40,355 bases of DNA. It comes from an uncultured Ruminococcus sp. (GTDB lineage: Bacteria > Bacillota > Clostridia > Oscillospirales > Ruminococcaceae). The notes below the pieces were generated by a model. It worked only from the letters and a program-made list of their open reading frames with translations. It did not search any database and was not told the origin of the DNA. Positions 30,669-38,544 of the stretch are shown here, one piece after another. The first letter of the stretch is position 1. Every line of letters begins with the position of its first letter. The position numbers and the translations under genes were made by a program. Location of the stretch: contig CALEPT010000179.1 in the NCBI GenBank assembly GCA_937910385.1, positions 1 to 40,355 of the forward strand, read 5' to 3'.

Positions 30669-31570
30669 AAAAGCAGAGGTACATAACATTTTTTGTAATG
30701 CTTGTAATGCTGGCAGCTTCGGTATTTGCGCAGTCATGCTTCGATGAGCCCGAGCATAATTACGCTGTAAGGAAGGATCTGAGTGTATATTTTTCTAACT
30801 CTGACGACGTTATATGCTCTATACGCGAGGCAATGAAGCGGCGCGACTGGCGTGTGACGATCACATACCGCTCGCACAGCGATAACACGGACGATATCCC
30901 AGAGCTTATCCGCGACCTCATGGTCTTTGCGCTCGGTGAGACTGATGATCCCACAGAGGGCGATTACATATACCACCAGTACGGCGGATATGAGCTGAAA
31001 TTCAGCAGCGATCGCAGCGGAAGCAGATACACACACACCGTCTCTATATATCCGGATCACTACACTACTGCCGAACAGGAAAAGCAGGTGACCGAGGCAG
31101 TGAATGAGGTCATTGAGAGCTTTGGCTTTGACGAAAGTACGACCGATCACGAAAAGGTGAGGGCGGTTTACGATTTCGTTCGCGATCACACCAAATTTGA
31201 CGAGGTACACAAGAAAAACGAAAACTATCACCTCAAGGTCACGGCGTTTGGAGCACTGATATATGGAAGGGCTGTGTGTCAGGGCTACAGTGTGCTGATG
31301 TACCGTTTGCTGCGGGAGGTCGGGATAGATGCAAGGGTGATAACCGGTACGGCTCAGTATCCGGACGGAGAGGAGTTTCATGCGTGGAACATAGTCCGCA
31401 TTGACGATGAGTACTATAATATTGATGCGACATGGGACGATCAGGAGGATTCCGAGGAATATTTCCTGAAAAGCGATGAAGATTTTCCCTTCCATATAAG
31501 AGATGAGCAGTATGCCACAGAGGATTTTTACGGCAGATATCCTATGGCAGAAAAAAACTATATGCCGTAA
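30638..31570 (+). CDS. Membrane-anchored or secreted transglutaminase-like protein
   Basis: A 310-residue protein with a basic start, a hydrophobic segment (about 14-31), a possible lipobox-like AQSC (Cys34), and a transglutaminase-core domain. The catalytic triad is visible: Cys214 in GRAVCQGYS, His248 in EFHAWN and Asp263 in YNIDATW. In bacteria such domains often act as peptidases or crosslinkers of surface proteins. The ATG at 30638 overlaps the Fe-S gene by 31 bp and has only a weak ribosome binding site, so its expression depends on the upstream genes. Its link to iron or electron transfer is unclear. Confidence 0.8.
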   Translation: MEKKAEKSQVKKQRYITFFVMLVMLAASVFAQSCFDEPEHNYAVRKDLSVYFSNSDDVICSIREAMKRRDWRVTITYRSHSDNTDDIPELIRDLMVFALGETDDPTEGDYIYHQYGGYELKFSSDRSGSRYTHTVSIYPDHYTTAEQEKQVTEAVNEVIESFGFDESTTDHEKVRAVYDFVRDHTKFDEVHKKNENYHLKVTAFGALIYGRAVCQGYSVLMYRLLREVGIDARVITGTAQYPDGEEFHAWNIVRIDDEYYNIDATWDDQEDSEEYFLKSDEDFPFHIRDEQYATEDFYGRYPMAEKNYMP

Positions 31571-31586
31571 CAGAAAGGACAAATCA

Positions 31587-32006
31587 ATGAAAAAAGTAAG
31601 TAAATTTCAGATCGTTATGGACATCGTGCTGATCCTTCTTGGAGCAGCATTCTCTACAGGTATAAAGCTTGTTTTTCATGCCTGTGATAAAAAGCCCGAC
31701 GGCAGCTGGATGAGCTGTCACTGGGCTCAGGAGGCTGTTTTCGCAGTCGCTCTTGCTCTTACGGCAATGGCTCTGATACGCCTTATTGTGAGAAGTGCGG
31801 ATATCAAGACGGGACTTTCTCTTGCGATGATACCTGCAGCGATCATGGCGGCGGTCATTCCGAATAATATGATAAACCTTTGCATGATGAAGGATATGCA
31901 CTGCCATTCTATGATGAGACCGGCAGTAATAGGCTTTTCGGCAGTAATTGCCGCTGCAGCTGTAATATCTGTAATAGCTGACAGAATGAATAAGGAGAGG
32001 GATTGA
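31587..32006 (+). CDS. DUF4418-family membrane protein
   Basis: A 139-residue protein with four predicted membrane helices. The loops hold probable metal ligands: HACDKKPDGSWMSCHW (31-46; His31, Cys33, Cys44, His45) and CMMKDMHCHSMM (99-110; Cys99, His105, Cys106, His107 and several Met). The pattern matches DUF4418 proteins, which I recall as neighbours of FtsX-type transporters in Clostridia. The start at 31587 follows an AGAAAGGA site. Its stop overlaps the next start (TGATG). A role in metal or redox sensing at the membrane is inference. Confidence 0.75.
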   Translation: MKKVSKFQIVMDIVLILLGAAFSTGIKLVFHACDKKPDGSWMSCHWAQEAVFAVALALTAMALIRLIVRSADIKTGLSLAMIPAAIMAAVIPNNMINLCMMKDMHCHSMMRPAVIGFSAVIAAAAVISVIADRMNKERD

Positions 32007-33211
32007 TGCGTTTTAGGGAAAGTGTTCCTGTAAAGAATATCAAGGGCAAGCCGATAAGAACGGCTGCGCTTGTGTTTATCACCGCATTGCTTTCGCTTAC
32101 CGTTCTTGGAGGAACCCTTATAGTTACAAGTCTCAGAACAGGTCTTGATTCTCTTGAATCAAGGCTCGGAGCAGATATAATGGTAGTTCCTTATGAGGCG
32201 GCGACAAAGTCCGACCTTGAAAATATCGTATTACAGGGAAATACAGGGTATTTTTACATGGATAATGCATATGCGCAGGAGGTTGCTCAGTGCGAAGGAA
32301 TAGGTCAGCTTTCGTGCCAGTTTTTTCTTGCTTCTGCGAGTTCGAGCTGCTGTTCTATACCGGTTCAGATAATCGGATTCGACCCCGATACCGACTTCAC
32401 CATATCCCCGTGGATAAAAAAGAGCTACAACAAGGAGCTGCAAACACTTGATGTAGTTGTCGGCAACGATCTTAACGCATTTGTCGGAGACACACTTACA
32501 TTTTACGGGCAGGAGTGCCAAGTAGCAGCTAAGCTTGATAAGACAGGCACAAGCTATGACACGACGGTCTTTGCAAATGAGGAAACTATAAAGGCTCTGA
32601 TAAGGTCTTCGGTGGACTTGAAAATGAATACGTTCAGTAATGTGGATCCTGATACAACGGTCTCGTGCATACTCATAAACGCTGACGAAGAGCATACAGT
32701 TGAAGAGATAGTAAACGATATCAATCTTCATGTAAAAAAGGTCAAGGCGATCCGAACGAAGGAAATGATATCTGGGGTTTCGGATAGCCTTTCAGGAGTT
32801 TCGGATATTATAGGTATTCTTATAGGCGCTGTGTGGCTGTTCGGGGCTGTAATACTTCTGCTTGCATTTAAGCTCAGCGTCAACGAACGCCGCAAGGAAT
32901 TTGCAGTTTTTCGCGTTATCGGAGCTTCAAGAGGAAAGCTTGCAGGAATAGTTATGTCCGAAGCTTTGCTGACAGGAGCTATAGGTGGAGTTATTGGTAT
33001 CGTGATCGGACTTATTGCCGTTATCCCGTTCAATAATTTTATTGAAGAATCGCTCGGTCTGCCGTTTCTGCTGCCCGGAGCGGCAAGTATTGGAGCGTAT
33101 GTAATAATGGCTCTGGCTGCCTCAGTAGCTGTAGGAGCTCTTGCGGCTGCTGTTTCAGCTTTCCGCATAAGCCGAATAGATACGGGACTCATTCTCAGGG
33201 GGGATAACTGA
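32006..33211 (+). CDS. FtsX-type ABC permease 3 (second transporter of the locus)
   Basis: A 401-residue permease with one N-terminal helix (about 18-40), an extracytoplasmic domain with a SSSCC cluster near residue 116, and three C-terminal helices with the ERRKEFAVFRVIGASRG signature. The ATG at 32006 overlaps the DUF4418 stop, preceded by AAGGAGAGG. Only one permease accompanies the downstream ATPase, so it probably works as a homodimer, unlike the two-permease first set. Confidence 0.87.
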   Translation: MRFRESVPVKNIKGKPIRTAALVFITALLSLTVLGGTLIVTSLRTGLDSLESRLGADIMVVPYEAATKSDLENIVLQGNTGYFYMDNAYAQEVAQCEGIGQLSCQFFLASASSSCCSIPVQIIGFDPDTDFTISPWIKKSYNKELQTLDVVVGNDLNAFVGDTLTFYGQECQVAAKLDKTGTSYDTTVFANEETIKALIRSSVDLKMNTFSNVDPDTTVSCILINADEEHTVEEIVNDINLHVKKVKAIRTKEMISGVSDSLSGVSDIIGILIGAVWLFGAVILLLAFKLSVNERRKEFAVFRVIGASRGKLAGIVMSEALLTGAIGGVIGIVIGLIAVIPFNNFIEESLGLPFLLPGAASIGAYVIMALAASVAVGALAAAVSAFRISRIDTGLILRGDN

Positions 33212-33897
33212 TGATACTTAAAGCGGAAAAGCTGAGCAAGGAATTTATTCGTGAAAGCCGCGGAACTAACCGATTTCCGGCAGTCAAGGAAACTGATATG
33301 GCAATTTCCTCAGGTGAGCTTATAGTGATAAAGGGTCGCTCCGGCAGCGGCAAGACCACTCTGCTTAATATGCTTGCAGGACTTCTGACTCCCACGATCG
33401 GGCGTGTACTCCTTGACGGCACCGATATATATACTCTCGGAGACAGAGATCTGTCAAGGCTGCGCAACCGGAATATAGGCTATATACCTCAGGGACAGAC
33501 CGCGATACACAGTCTGAATGTGCTCGAAAACGTCCTTCTGCCGTACACTCTTTACAAGGAGTCGGGCGGTGAACAGTATGCGCAGGAGCTTTTGACAGAG
33601 CTTGATATCATCGGGCTGAAAAATGCAATGCCCTCCGAGCTTTCCGGCGGAGAGCTCAGAAGAATGTCCATTGCGAGGGCTCTTGCAAGAAGGCCGGAGA
33701 TCGTACTTGCTGACGAGCCTACGGGCGACCTTGACGATGAGAACACGGCGATAGTTTTCGGTTTCCTCAAAAAAACTGCTGCGGACGGAGCTGCGGTTAT
33801 AGTTGTCACCCATGAAAATGAGGCAGAAAAATATGCCGACAGGGTTTTCCGCATGGACGGCGGGGTAATCACCGAAATCAGCGCTTCTCCTGCTTGA
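33211..33897 (+). CDS. ABC transporter ATP-binding protein (second transporter of the locus)
   Basis: A 228-residue MacB/LolD-type ATPase: Walker A KGRSGSGKTT, Q-loop PQGQTAIHSL, signature LSGGELRRMSIARALARR, Walker B IVLADEPTGDLD, H-loop VVTHEN. The start overlaps the permease stop by 1 bp (CTGATG). It is the last gene of the iron/redox locus. No strong terminator with a T run is seen right after it; the hairpin at 34012-34051 is the first strong structure. Confidence 0.9.
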   Translation: MILKAEKLSKEFIRESRGTNRFPAVKETDMAISSGELIVIKGRSGSGKTTLLNMLAGLLTPTIGRVLLDGTDIYTLGDRDLSRLRNRNIGYIPQGQTAIHSLNVLENVLLPYTLYKESGGEQYAQELLTELDIIGLKNAMPSELSGGELRRMSIARALARRPEIVLADEPTGDLDDENTAIVFGFLKKTAADGAAVIVVTHENEAEKYADRVFRMDGGVITEISASPA

Positions 33898-33922
33898 CTT
33901 TCATTATTCATTGTGTTATTAT
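33894..33922 (+). promoter_or_regulatory. Candidate promoter for the acetyltransferase leader
   Basis: TTGACT (33894-33899), a 17-bp spacer and TATTAT (33917-33922), overlapping the end of the ABC gene. A TATAAT at 33920 is 20 bp from the -35 box. It gives a leader of about 160 nt before the GNAT gene. Confidence 0.45.
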
Positions 33923-33975
33923 AATATTGCAATGCAAAGTTATGCATCTGCAAATTTATATTAGGAGGGTGCTGT

Positions 33976-34011
33976 TTGTACAATAACAACAGACCTGAGA
34001 TAGTAGCGTAA
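33976..34011 (+). CDS. Possible 11-residue leader peptide
   Basis: A TTG codon 6 nt after a strong AGGAGGG site opens a short frame (MYNNNRPEIVA) that ends at a TAA directly before the hairpin at 34012. A strong ribosome binding site, a very short frame and a stem right after the stop form the layout of translational or transcriptional attenuation leaders. It may be chance. Confidence 0.35.
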   Translation: MYNNNRPEIVA

Positions 34012-34051
34012 ACGGGAGGTTTGCGAATACTTTCTCACACAAACCTCCCGT
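34012..34051 (+). promoter_or_regulatory. Strong hairpin upstream of the acetyltransferase gene
   Basis: Perfect 12-bp arms, ACGGGAGGTTTG (34012-34023) and CAAACCTCCCGT (34040-34051). No T run follows, so it is not a standard terminator. The CCTCCC in the right arm could also pair with the GGAGG ribosome binding site of the GNAT gene (34074-34078) or of the leader peptide, allowing alternative structures. Confidence 0.5.
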
Positions 34052-34085
34052 GCTTGGGTCAACAAAAGCTTCAGGAGGAAAAACA

Positions 34086-34742
34086 ATGAATAAAAATGAC
34101 CTTATTATCCGTTTGGAAACAGAAAATGACTATCGCGAGACGGAAACTCTTATACGTGAGGCGTTCTGGAATCAGAGCTTTCCGGGTGCAGACGAGCACT
34201 ATCTTGTACACACTATGAGACAGCACAGGGACTTCGTTCACGAGCTTGCCTATGTTATAGAGTATGGAGGGCAGCTTATCGGCTGTATCATGTACTCAAA
34301 GGCGAAGCTCGTTGATGAGAGCGGTGCGGAAAAGACCGTGTTAACAATGGGACCGCTGTGTGTTCACCCGCAATATCAGCGAAAGGGTCTCAGCAGGCTA
34401 TTGCTGGAGCATACCTTTGAACAGGCGTCAGAGCTCGGGTATGATGTTGTGATAAACTTCGGTAATCCCGACAATTACGTCGCGCGCGGCTATAAGAGCT
34501 GCCTGAGGTACAATATATGTCTGGAGGGTGATATTTTCCCCGCTCCTTTGCTCGTAAAGGAGCTGCATGAGGGTGCACTCGACGGGCGCAAGTGGATATA
34601 CTCTCCAAGCGATATTGACGCGGCGTGTGCAGATACCGAAGCCGTTGCGCGCTTTGACTCGCAGTTTCCACCAAAGGAAAAGGCATGGCAGCCAAGCCAG
34701 GAGGAGTTTTTTATACACTCGCATTCGATACTCAGAGGATAA
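34086..34742 (+). CDS. GNAT-family N-acetyltransferase
   Basis: A 218-residue acetyltransferase. The acetyl-CoA-binding motif A is clear: MGPLCVHPQYQRKGLSRLLL (88-107). An N-terminal IIRLETENDY segment and NFGNPDNYVARGYK follow the YhbS-like GNAT layout. The substrate, an amine, antibiotic or protein, cannot be told. The start at 34086 has CAGGAGG 7 nt upstream; an in-frame GTG at 34050 lies in the hairpin and is rejected. It ends at a bidirectional terminator. Its structured leader suggests regulation by translation. Confidence 0.83.
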   Translation: MNKNDLIIRLETENDYRETETLIREAFWNQSFPGADEHYLVHTMRQHRDFVHELAYVIEYGGQLIGCIMYSKAKLVDESGAEKTVLTMGPLCVHPQYQRKGLSRLLLEHTFEQASELGYDVVINFGNPDNYVARGYKSCLRYNICLEGDIFPAPLLVKELHEGALDGRKWIYSPSDIDAACADTEAVARFDSQFPPKEKAWQPSQEEFFIHSHSILRG

Positions 34743-34747
34743 TAATG

Positions 34748-34776
34748 AAAGGGAGCTTTAAAAGCTCCCTTTTTTG
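34748..34776. terminator. Bidirectional terminator between the GNAT gene and fucI
   Basis: AAAGGGAGCTTT and AAAGCTCCCTTT form a long stem, with T runs on the plus strand and A/T-rich sequence on the other side. Confidence 0.88.
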
Positions 34777-34787
34777 TGATATAAAAA

Positions 34788-36590
34788 TCATTTATAAAGC
34801 GGACCGTATGCCTCGCATGCTCTGTAGTCTGCGGATTCGAGATCTTTTGTGCCGAATGCAGCCCATGTGTTGGGACGGTATATCTCGTCGTCAGGGACGT
34901 TGTGCATAGATACGGGGATTCTCAGCATACTTGCGAGCGTGATGAGATCCTTACCGATATGTCCGTAGGTTATAGCACCGTGGTTTGCGCCCCAGTTCGC
35001 CATAACGGTATAAACGTCCTTGAAAGCGCCCTCGCCCGTGATACGCGGAGCGAACCACGTTGTTGGCCATGTCTTGTCTGTGCGCTTGTCGATGATGTCG
35101 TGCACCTTTTCGGGGATAACGCAGGTGTAGCCCTCTGCTATCTGGAGAAAAGGCTGAGTTCCGTTGAGGATATTCAGGCGAACCATAGTCATGGGCATTT
35201 CAGCGGAGGTCTTGAAATGAGAGGAATATCCGCCGCCTCTGAAATATCCGAGGTTAGCGCAGCACCAATCTGTAGCTTCGAGCATAGCGTCGATGTCCTC
35301 GTCGGTAACGTCCCACCAGCGCTTGATAACGCCGTTTCCATTTTCGTCCTTGGAAGCTCCTGTAGCGTCAAGAGCTGCAGCTCCCGAATTTATGAGGTGA
35401 ATGAAGCCGTTTTCTGCAAGCCCCTCGGGCTTCCAGCCGGAAACTCTCTCAACAGCTTCGGGGCTCCAATATGTGCGGACATCTGCGAAGAGGGGAGCGG
35501 TGCCCGTAAGGAGCTTTCCGAAGAGCATGGAAAGTCCGTTGAGACCGTCGTTCTCGGTTGCGAGGGTAACGGGCTCCTTCTTGCCGTTCCAGTCGAAGCT
35601 CGAATTGAGGATAGCCTCGGTGAAGTCGCCGTTGGGCAGCCAGTCCGTCCACTGCCTCTGTCCTTGGAAGCCGCCGAGAATCCCGTTTCTGCCGCGCGAC
35701 TCTTCGAGCCAGCCCATTTCAGCAAGCTTGGGGTTACCCTGAAGAATATCTCTTACGATGAGAGTCATCTTAACGCAGAATTCCCAGCTTTCCTCCTTGT
35801 GCTCGGGAGAGTGTGGCTTCTTTATCTCGAACGGGTCGATCTCGGTATCGAGGGGGACTTCCTCGTTTATGTCCATACCCTCGGGACACTTGAGCAGAGC
35901 CCACTGATAAGCCTTCTCGTATTCCTCATGATCGTATATTTCAAGATTCACGCGGCGCAGTATCTCGGTCATATCCACCCATTCTGCACGGATACCGAGG
36001 TAATTCTGGAAGAAATCGCTGTTGCAGTAAGATCCGCCGATACCCATAGCAACTCCGCCGATGTTGACATAAGCGCGGTTTCTCATCTGACCTGCGGCGA
36101 TCGCGCAGCGTGCGAAGCGCAGGAGCTTATCCTTTACGTCCTCAGGGATAGTCTTGTCATCAGCGTCCTGAACATCGTGACCGTAGATGGAGAACGCGGG
36201 AAGTCCTCTCTGAGCGTGAAGAGCCATTGCAGCCGCAAGATAGACTGCACCGGGACGCTCCGTGCCGTTAAATCCCCACACAGCTTTGATAGTGAGAGGG
36301 TTCAGGTCCATAGTCTCGCTGCCGTAACACCAGCAGGGGGTAACTGAGAGCGTAGCGCAGACATTCTGTGTAGAGAAGTATTCCTCGGACTTGGCAGCCT
36401 CGGCTCCGCCGCCGATAGTGGAAGGAGAGATAACGCACTGAACGGGAGTGCCATCGGAATAAAAAATGTTCTCCTCAATGAGCTGTTTTGCAGCCTTTGC
36501 CATGTCCATTGTCTGCACCTCAAGGGACTCTCTTATGCCGAACTGTCTGCCGTCGATTATTGGTCTTATGCCTATTTTGGGGTAATTCAT
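34788..36590 (-). CDS. fucI: L-fucose isomerase
   Basis: A 600-residue enzyme that converts L-fucose to L-fuculose, Mn-dependent. The length and N-terminus (PKIGIRPIIDGR) are typical, and ATENDGLNGLSML (344-356) holds active-site residues including Asp348. It also contains the conserved GFNGTERPGAVYLAAA. It is the last gene of the fucA-fucU-fucK-fucI operon, 27 bp after fucK, with an AAAAGGAG site. The pathway yields dihydroxyacetone phosphate and lactaldehyde, and host or plant fucose is the likely source. Confidence 0.97.
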   Translation of the reverse strand: MNYPKIGIRPIIDGRQFGIRESLEVQTMDMAKAAKQLIEENIFYSDGTPVQCVISPSTIGGGAEAAKSEEYFSTQNVCATLSVTPCWCYGSETMDLNPLTIKAVWGFNGTERPGAVYLAAAMALHAQRGLPAFSIYGHDVQDADDKTIPEDVKDKLLRFARCAIAAGQMRNRAYVNIGGVAMGIGGSYCNSDFFQNYLGIRAEWVDMTEILRRVNLEIYDHEEYEKAYQWALLKCPEGMDINEEVPLDTEIDPFEIKKPHSPEHKEESWEFCVKMTLIVRDILQGNPKLAEMGWLEESRGRNGILGGFQGQRQWTDWLPNGDFTEAILNSSFDWNGKKEPVTLATENDGLNGLSMLFGKLLTGTAPLFADVRTYWSPEAVERVSGWKPEGLAENGFIHLINSGAAALDATGASKDENGNGVIKRWWDVTDEDIDAMLEATDWCCANLGYFRGGGYSSHFKTSAEMPMTMVRLNILNGTQPFLQIAEGYTCVIPEKVHDIIDKRTDKTWPTTWFAPRITGEGAFKDVYTVMANWGANHGAITYGHIGKDLITLASMLRIPVSMHNVPDDEIYRPNTWAAFGTKDLESADYRACEAYGPLYK

Positions 36591-36617
36591 GATAAAAACT
36601 CCTTTTCCTTGGCGGTT

Positions 36618-38105
36618 TTACCGCTCAATAATTTCTTTGAATCTTTCGTACTGTGCGCTGTAGTCCACAGAGGGAGCGAATACGCGCCTTTCGTTTCGCG
36701 CAAGGCAGGTATTTTCGAGTATCTGTCTGCGCATTGATCTATCGGGAATGCTGCCGTTTTTTATGAGCTGAATAAGGGCATTTCCTGTTACGGTCGCCTC
36801 AATGGGACCCGTATAGACCGTGCAGCCGCTTACGTCAGCGGTAAGTGAGCATAGAAGCTCGTCTCGTATGCCTCCGCCCACCATGTAAATGTCGTACACT
36901 TCGTCGGCGGTCTCGGTAAGTTCCTTTATCTGCTCGATAGCATAACGGAACTTCATGGCGAGACTGAGGTAGATAGTCCTCATTATCTCACTGATAGTTT
37001 CGGGGACGGGCTGCCCCGTAGCTTTGCAGTACTCTTTTATGCGCGAGGGCATATCTCCCGCGGCCGAGAACTGCGGAGCATCCGGGTCGAAATATGCCGT
37101 GAAATCGGCACATTCCCTTGCTGCGGCTTCGAGCTGAGCAAAGGTGTATTCTTTGCCGCGCGACTCTAAGAAGGCTTTTGTTTCCTGTATCAGCCAGAGT
37201 CCCGTGATATTTTTCAGCAGATCGACCGTGCCGTCCGCCCCCGATTCATTGGTGAGCGCAAGCTGTGCTGCCTTCTGCGAAGCAACAGGCTTATCAAGAA
37301 CAGTTCCCACGAGAGCCCACGTTCCTGTGCTGATGATGATATTGTGCTCGCCCGAGCACGGAGCTCCATAGAATGCACACTGCGTATCGTGTCCGCACAC
37401 CGCTATGACCTCCGCAGTAGGAATATTCAGCTCCTCACACAGCTCATTTGAGAGGAAGCCTTTACTCTGTCCCGAAGCGACTACGTCGTGGAAGAGCCTG
37501 CGCGGAAGTCCGAGTTCAGAAATCACCTCGTCAGACCATTCCTTTTTTACGGGGTCGAGAAGCTGTGTGGTTGAAGCTATGGAGAGCTCCGAGGAGATGT
37601 TTCCCGTGAGCATATATGCGAGCAGGTCGGGGATATTCAGCATGGCTTCGCCGTTTTCGAGCGCATACGGACGCAGCTGCTTTTCTGCAAGAAGCTGGAA
37701 GGCAGTGTTGATCTCCATTATCTGTGTTCCCGTGAGCTCATACAGGCGGTCATTGCCGATGAGCTTATCGGAGAGCGCCGTCATACCTTTGGTGCGGCTG
37801 TCGCGGTACTGGATGGGGTTACCGATGAGAAAGCCGTTTTCGTCGATAATACCGTAGTCAACGCCCCATGTATCTATCCCGACGGAGCTGAATCCGCCAG
37901 CCTTGTGTGCCTTTACGAGACCAGTTTTTATCTCATTATAAAGAGCAAGAATATCCCAGTAAAGCGTGCCGTTTACTGAAATACCGCGATTTTTGAAGCG
38001 GTGTACCTCTTCGGCGGTTATGATGTTACGCTCAATGTCGAAGCCGGAGAGAACGGCTCTTCCGCCCGAGGCTCCGAAGTCAAAGCATAAAACGCGCTCA
38101 CACAT
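36618..38105 (-). CDS. fucK: L-fuculokinase / rhamnulokinase-family sugar kinase
   Basis: A 495-residue FGGY kinase. The phosphate-binding start is LCFDFGASGGRAVL. Family motifs GIDTWGVDYG, HDTQCAFYGAP, STGTWALVG and YMVGGGIRDELLCSL follow. The sequence is closest to the rhamnulokinase group, but its place between fucU and fucI shows that L-fuculose is the substrate; the symbol rests on context. The ATG at 38105 overlaps the fucU stop by 8 bp (ATGTGTGA), so it is translationally coupled; an in-frame TTG at 38114 is less likely. Confidence 0.87.
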   Translation of the reverse strand: MCERVLCFDFGASGGRAVLSGFDIERNIITAEEVHRFKNRGISVNGTLYWDILALYNEIKTGLVKAHKAGGFSSVGIDTWGVDYGIIDENGFLIGNPIQYRDSRTKGMTALSDKLIGNDRLYELTGTQIMEINTAFQLLAEKQLRPYALENGEAMLNIPDLLAYMLTGNISSELSIASTTQLLDPVKKEWSDEVISELGLPRRLFHDVVASGQSKGFLSNELCEELNIPTAEVIAVCGHDTQCAFYGAPCSGEHNIIISTGTWALVGTVLDKPVASQKAAQLALTNESGADGTVDLLKNITGLWLIQETKAFLESRGKEYTFAQLEAAARECADFTAYFDPDAPQFSAAGDMPSRIKEYCKATGQPVPETISEIMRTIYLSLAMKFRYAIEQIKELTETADEVYDIYMVGGGIRDELLCSLTADVSGCTVYTGPIEATVTGNALIQLIKNGSIPDRSMRRQILENTCLARNERRVFAPSVDYSAQYERFKEIIER

Positions 38106-38532
38106 CTGCAACAACGCCCTTTTTCAGCAGTATATTGGCATATATAGCCGTTTCGCCCGTCGCGATGACTGCGTAGGCTTTTTTTGCGCGCTCATAGAAC
38201 TCGAACCGCTCGATGAACTCTATCTTGCAGTTATCGGGCTCATATTTGTTTATGACCGTCTTGTAGTCCTCCCAGATAGTGGGCTTTACATCATCACCCG
38301 GGACTACCGCCATGAGTCCCACGGGCTGGGGAGTGTATGTATCGAGGGGGAAAAGCTTCATAACGGCATCAAGTATCTCCGTGACACCGTGACCGTCGAG
38401 TCTGACGAGCCGCTGTGAGATAGCGGCGGCAGGGAAATTACCGTCGGCAATTACTATCTCATCTCCGTGACCCATTTCCATGAGTATTTTCAGGAGATTG
38501 GGCGAGAGGACAGAGGGTATTCCTTTAAGCAT
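38098..38532 (-). CDS. fucU: L-fucose mutarotase (RbsD/FucU family)
   Basis: A 144-residue protein that interconverts alpha- and beta-fucose. The N-terminal MLKGIPSVLSPNLL and GHGDEIVIADGNFPA (21-35, His22 and Asp30 in the active site) are typical of FucU. The ribosome binding site is AAGGAGG. It lies 12 bp after fucA and overlaps fucK, so it is expressed with the pathway enzymes. Confidence 0.93.
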   Translation of the reverse strand: MLKGIPSVLSPNLLKILMEMGHGDEIVIADGNFPAAAISQRLVRLDGHGVTEILDAVMKLFPLDTYTPQPVGLMAVVPGDDVKPTIWEDYKTVINKYEPDNCKIEFIERFEFYERAKKAYAVIATGETAIYANILLKKGVVADV

Positions 38533-38544
38533 GACGCGGCCTCC

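Noticed and set aside
34012..34051. Hairpin as rho-independent terminator of the iron/redox locus
   Set aside because: The stem is strong, but no T run follows on either strand, so I list it as a regulatory structure instead.
34902..36347. 481-codon open frame on the plus strand
   Set aside because: It is antisense to fucI, whose sequence is unambiguous. Its Ser/Val/Glu-rich product has no domain pattern.
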